From assembly GCA_955652795.1 (NCBI GenBank), contig CATPBQ010000324.1, forward strand, positions 1 through 5,063: a DNA stretch of 5,063 nucleotides, read 5' to 3'. Below the pieces are notes generated by a model. That model was not told where the DNA came from. It searched no databases and saw nothing but the letters and a program-made list of their open reading frames with translations. This document shows, piece by piece, positions 4,867-5,063 of this stretch (within the stretch, counting starts at the first letter, position 1; the number at the start of each line of letters is the position of its first letter). The position numbers were made by a program, and so were the translations under genes. Source of the stretch: an uncultured Steroidobacteraceae bacterium. GTDB taxonomy: Bacteria > Pseudomonadota > Gammaproteobacteria > Steroidobacterales > Steroidobacteraceae.

Positions 4867-5063
4867 ATGAGCAAGATAATCCAGGAAATCGAGAAGCAGC
4901 GCATGACCCGCAAGGTCCCGGACTTCAAGCCCGGCGACACCGTGGTGGTACAGGTCAAGGTGGTGGAAGGCGATCGTGAGCGTGTGCAGGCGTACGAGGG
5001 CGTCGTGATCGCGCGCCGCAACCGCGGACTCAACTCCTCGTTCACGGTGCGCAAGATCTCTCA
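4867..5063 (+). CDS. rplS: 50S ribosomal protein bL19, N-terminal part, 3' end outside window
   Basis: The frame opens at ATG 4867, two bases after the trmD stop, and stays open to the window end, giving 65 residues of a protein usually about 115-125 long. bL19 sits at the subunit interface of the 50S and contributes to an intersubunit bridge. Diagnostic stretches are MSKIIQEIEKQRM, FKPGDTVVVQVKVVEG (20-35), QAYEGVVIARRNRGLNSSF (40-58) and TVRKIS at the end, closely matching E. coli bL19. It is the last gene of the classical rpsP-rimM-trmD-rplS operon. Its SD is accessible and the tight spacing to trmD allows translational coupling as well. The C-terminal half and any operon terminator lie beyond the window. 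Confidence 0.97.
   Translation, partial: MSKIIQEIEKQRMTRKVPDFKPGDTVVVQVKVVEGDRERVQAYEGVVIARRNRGLNSSFTVRKIS

Noticed and set aside
4785..4979. Possible frameshift at the trmD end or extra small gene across the trmD-rplS junction
   Set aside because: TrmD already reaches its normal length in frame, and the other frame runs through the real rplS start without family signature.
1..5063. Mobile elements, CRISPR arrays, tRNA, rRNA or 4.5S RNA genes
   Set aside because: No transposase, spaced direct repeats or structured RNA gene signatures were seen on either strand.

Overview
This window is an ordinary stretch of core bacterial chromosome, GC-rich (about two thirds or more G+C by eye). It most likely comes from a gammaproteobacterium, less likely a betaproteobacterium. 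The evidence is the block ffh, rpsP, rimM, trmD, rplS with a CorB/YfjD-type CBS-domain membrane protein beside ffh, and protein sequences that line up almost without gaps with the E. coli versions as I remember them. I see no mobile element, CRISPR array, tRNA or rRNA, and no sign of recent transfer.

Layout: (1) 1-399, the 3' end of radA (+), which handles branched recombination intermediates. (2) 383-1684, a CorB/HlyC-type DUF21-CBS-CBS-CorC_HlyC membrane protein (-). Its stop overlaps the radA stop by 17 bp, and it starts at a TTG with a good Shine-Dalgarno site. (3) 1685-1806, a divergent intergenic region with a perfect TATAAT toward ffh, a weaker -10 toward corB, and a GC-rich inverted repeat between them. 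(4) 1807-3171, ffh, the SRP GTPase. (5) 3172-3275, a gap holding an intrinsic terminator for ffh; its 3' arm also contains the probable -10 of the ribosomal operon. (6) 3276 to the window end, the operon rpsP (bS16), rimM (30S maturation), trmD (tRNA m1G37 methyltransferase) and rplS (bL19, cut by the window end).

The + strand genes from ffh onward serve protein synthesis and export: Ffh targets nascent membrane proteins, bS16 and bL19 are ribosomal proteins, RimM matures the 30S head, and TrmD protects the reading frame by methylating G37. In E. coli the two enzymes of this operon are made at far lower levels than the two ribosomal proteins, largely through translational control. Here both enzyme genes, but not rplS, carry an inverted repeat whose 3' arm ends exactly one base before the start codon, which fits that scheme.

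Nothing here looks like an undescribed multi-gene system. The points most worth a second look are the loss of the conserved Asn-containing TM2 motif in the CorB-like protein, the fused terminator/promoter ahead of rpsP, the paired start-codon hairpins in rimM and trmD, a methionine-poor Ffh finger loop, and two substitutions at usually conserved TrmD positions. Comparisons with E. coli proteins are from memory; no alignment or folding program was run.
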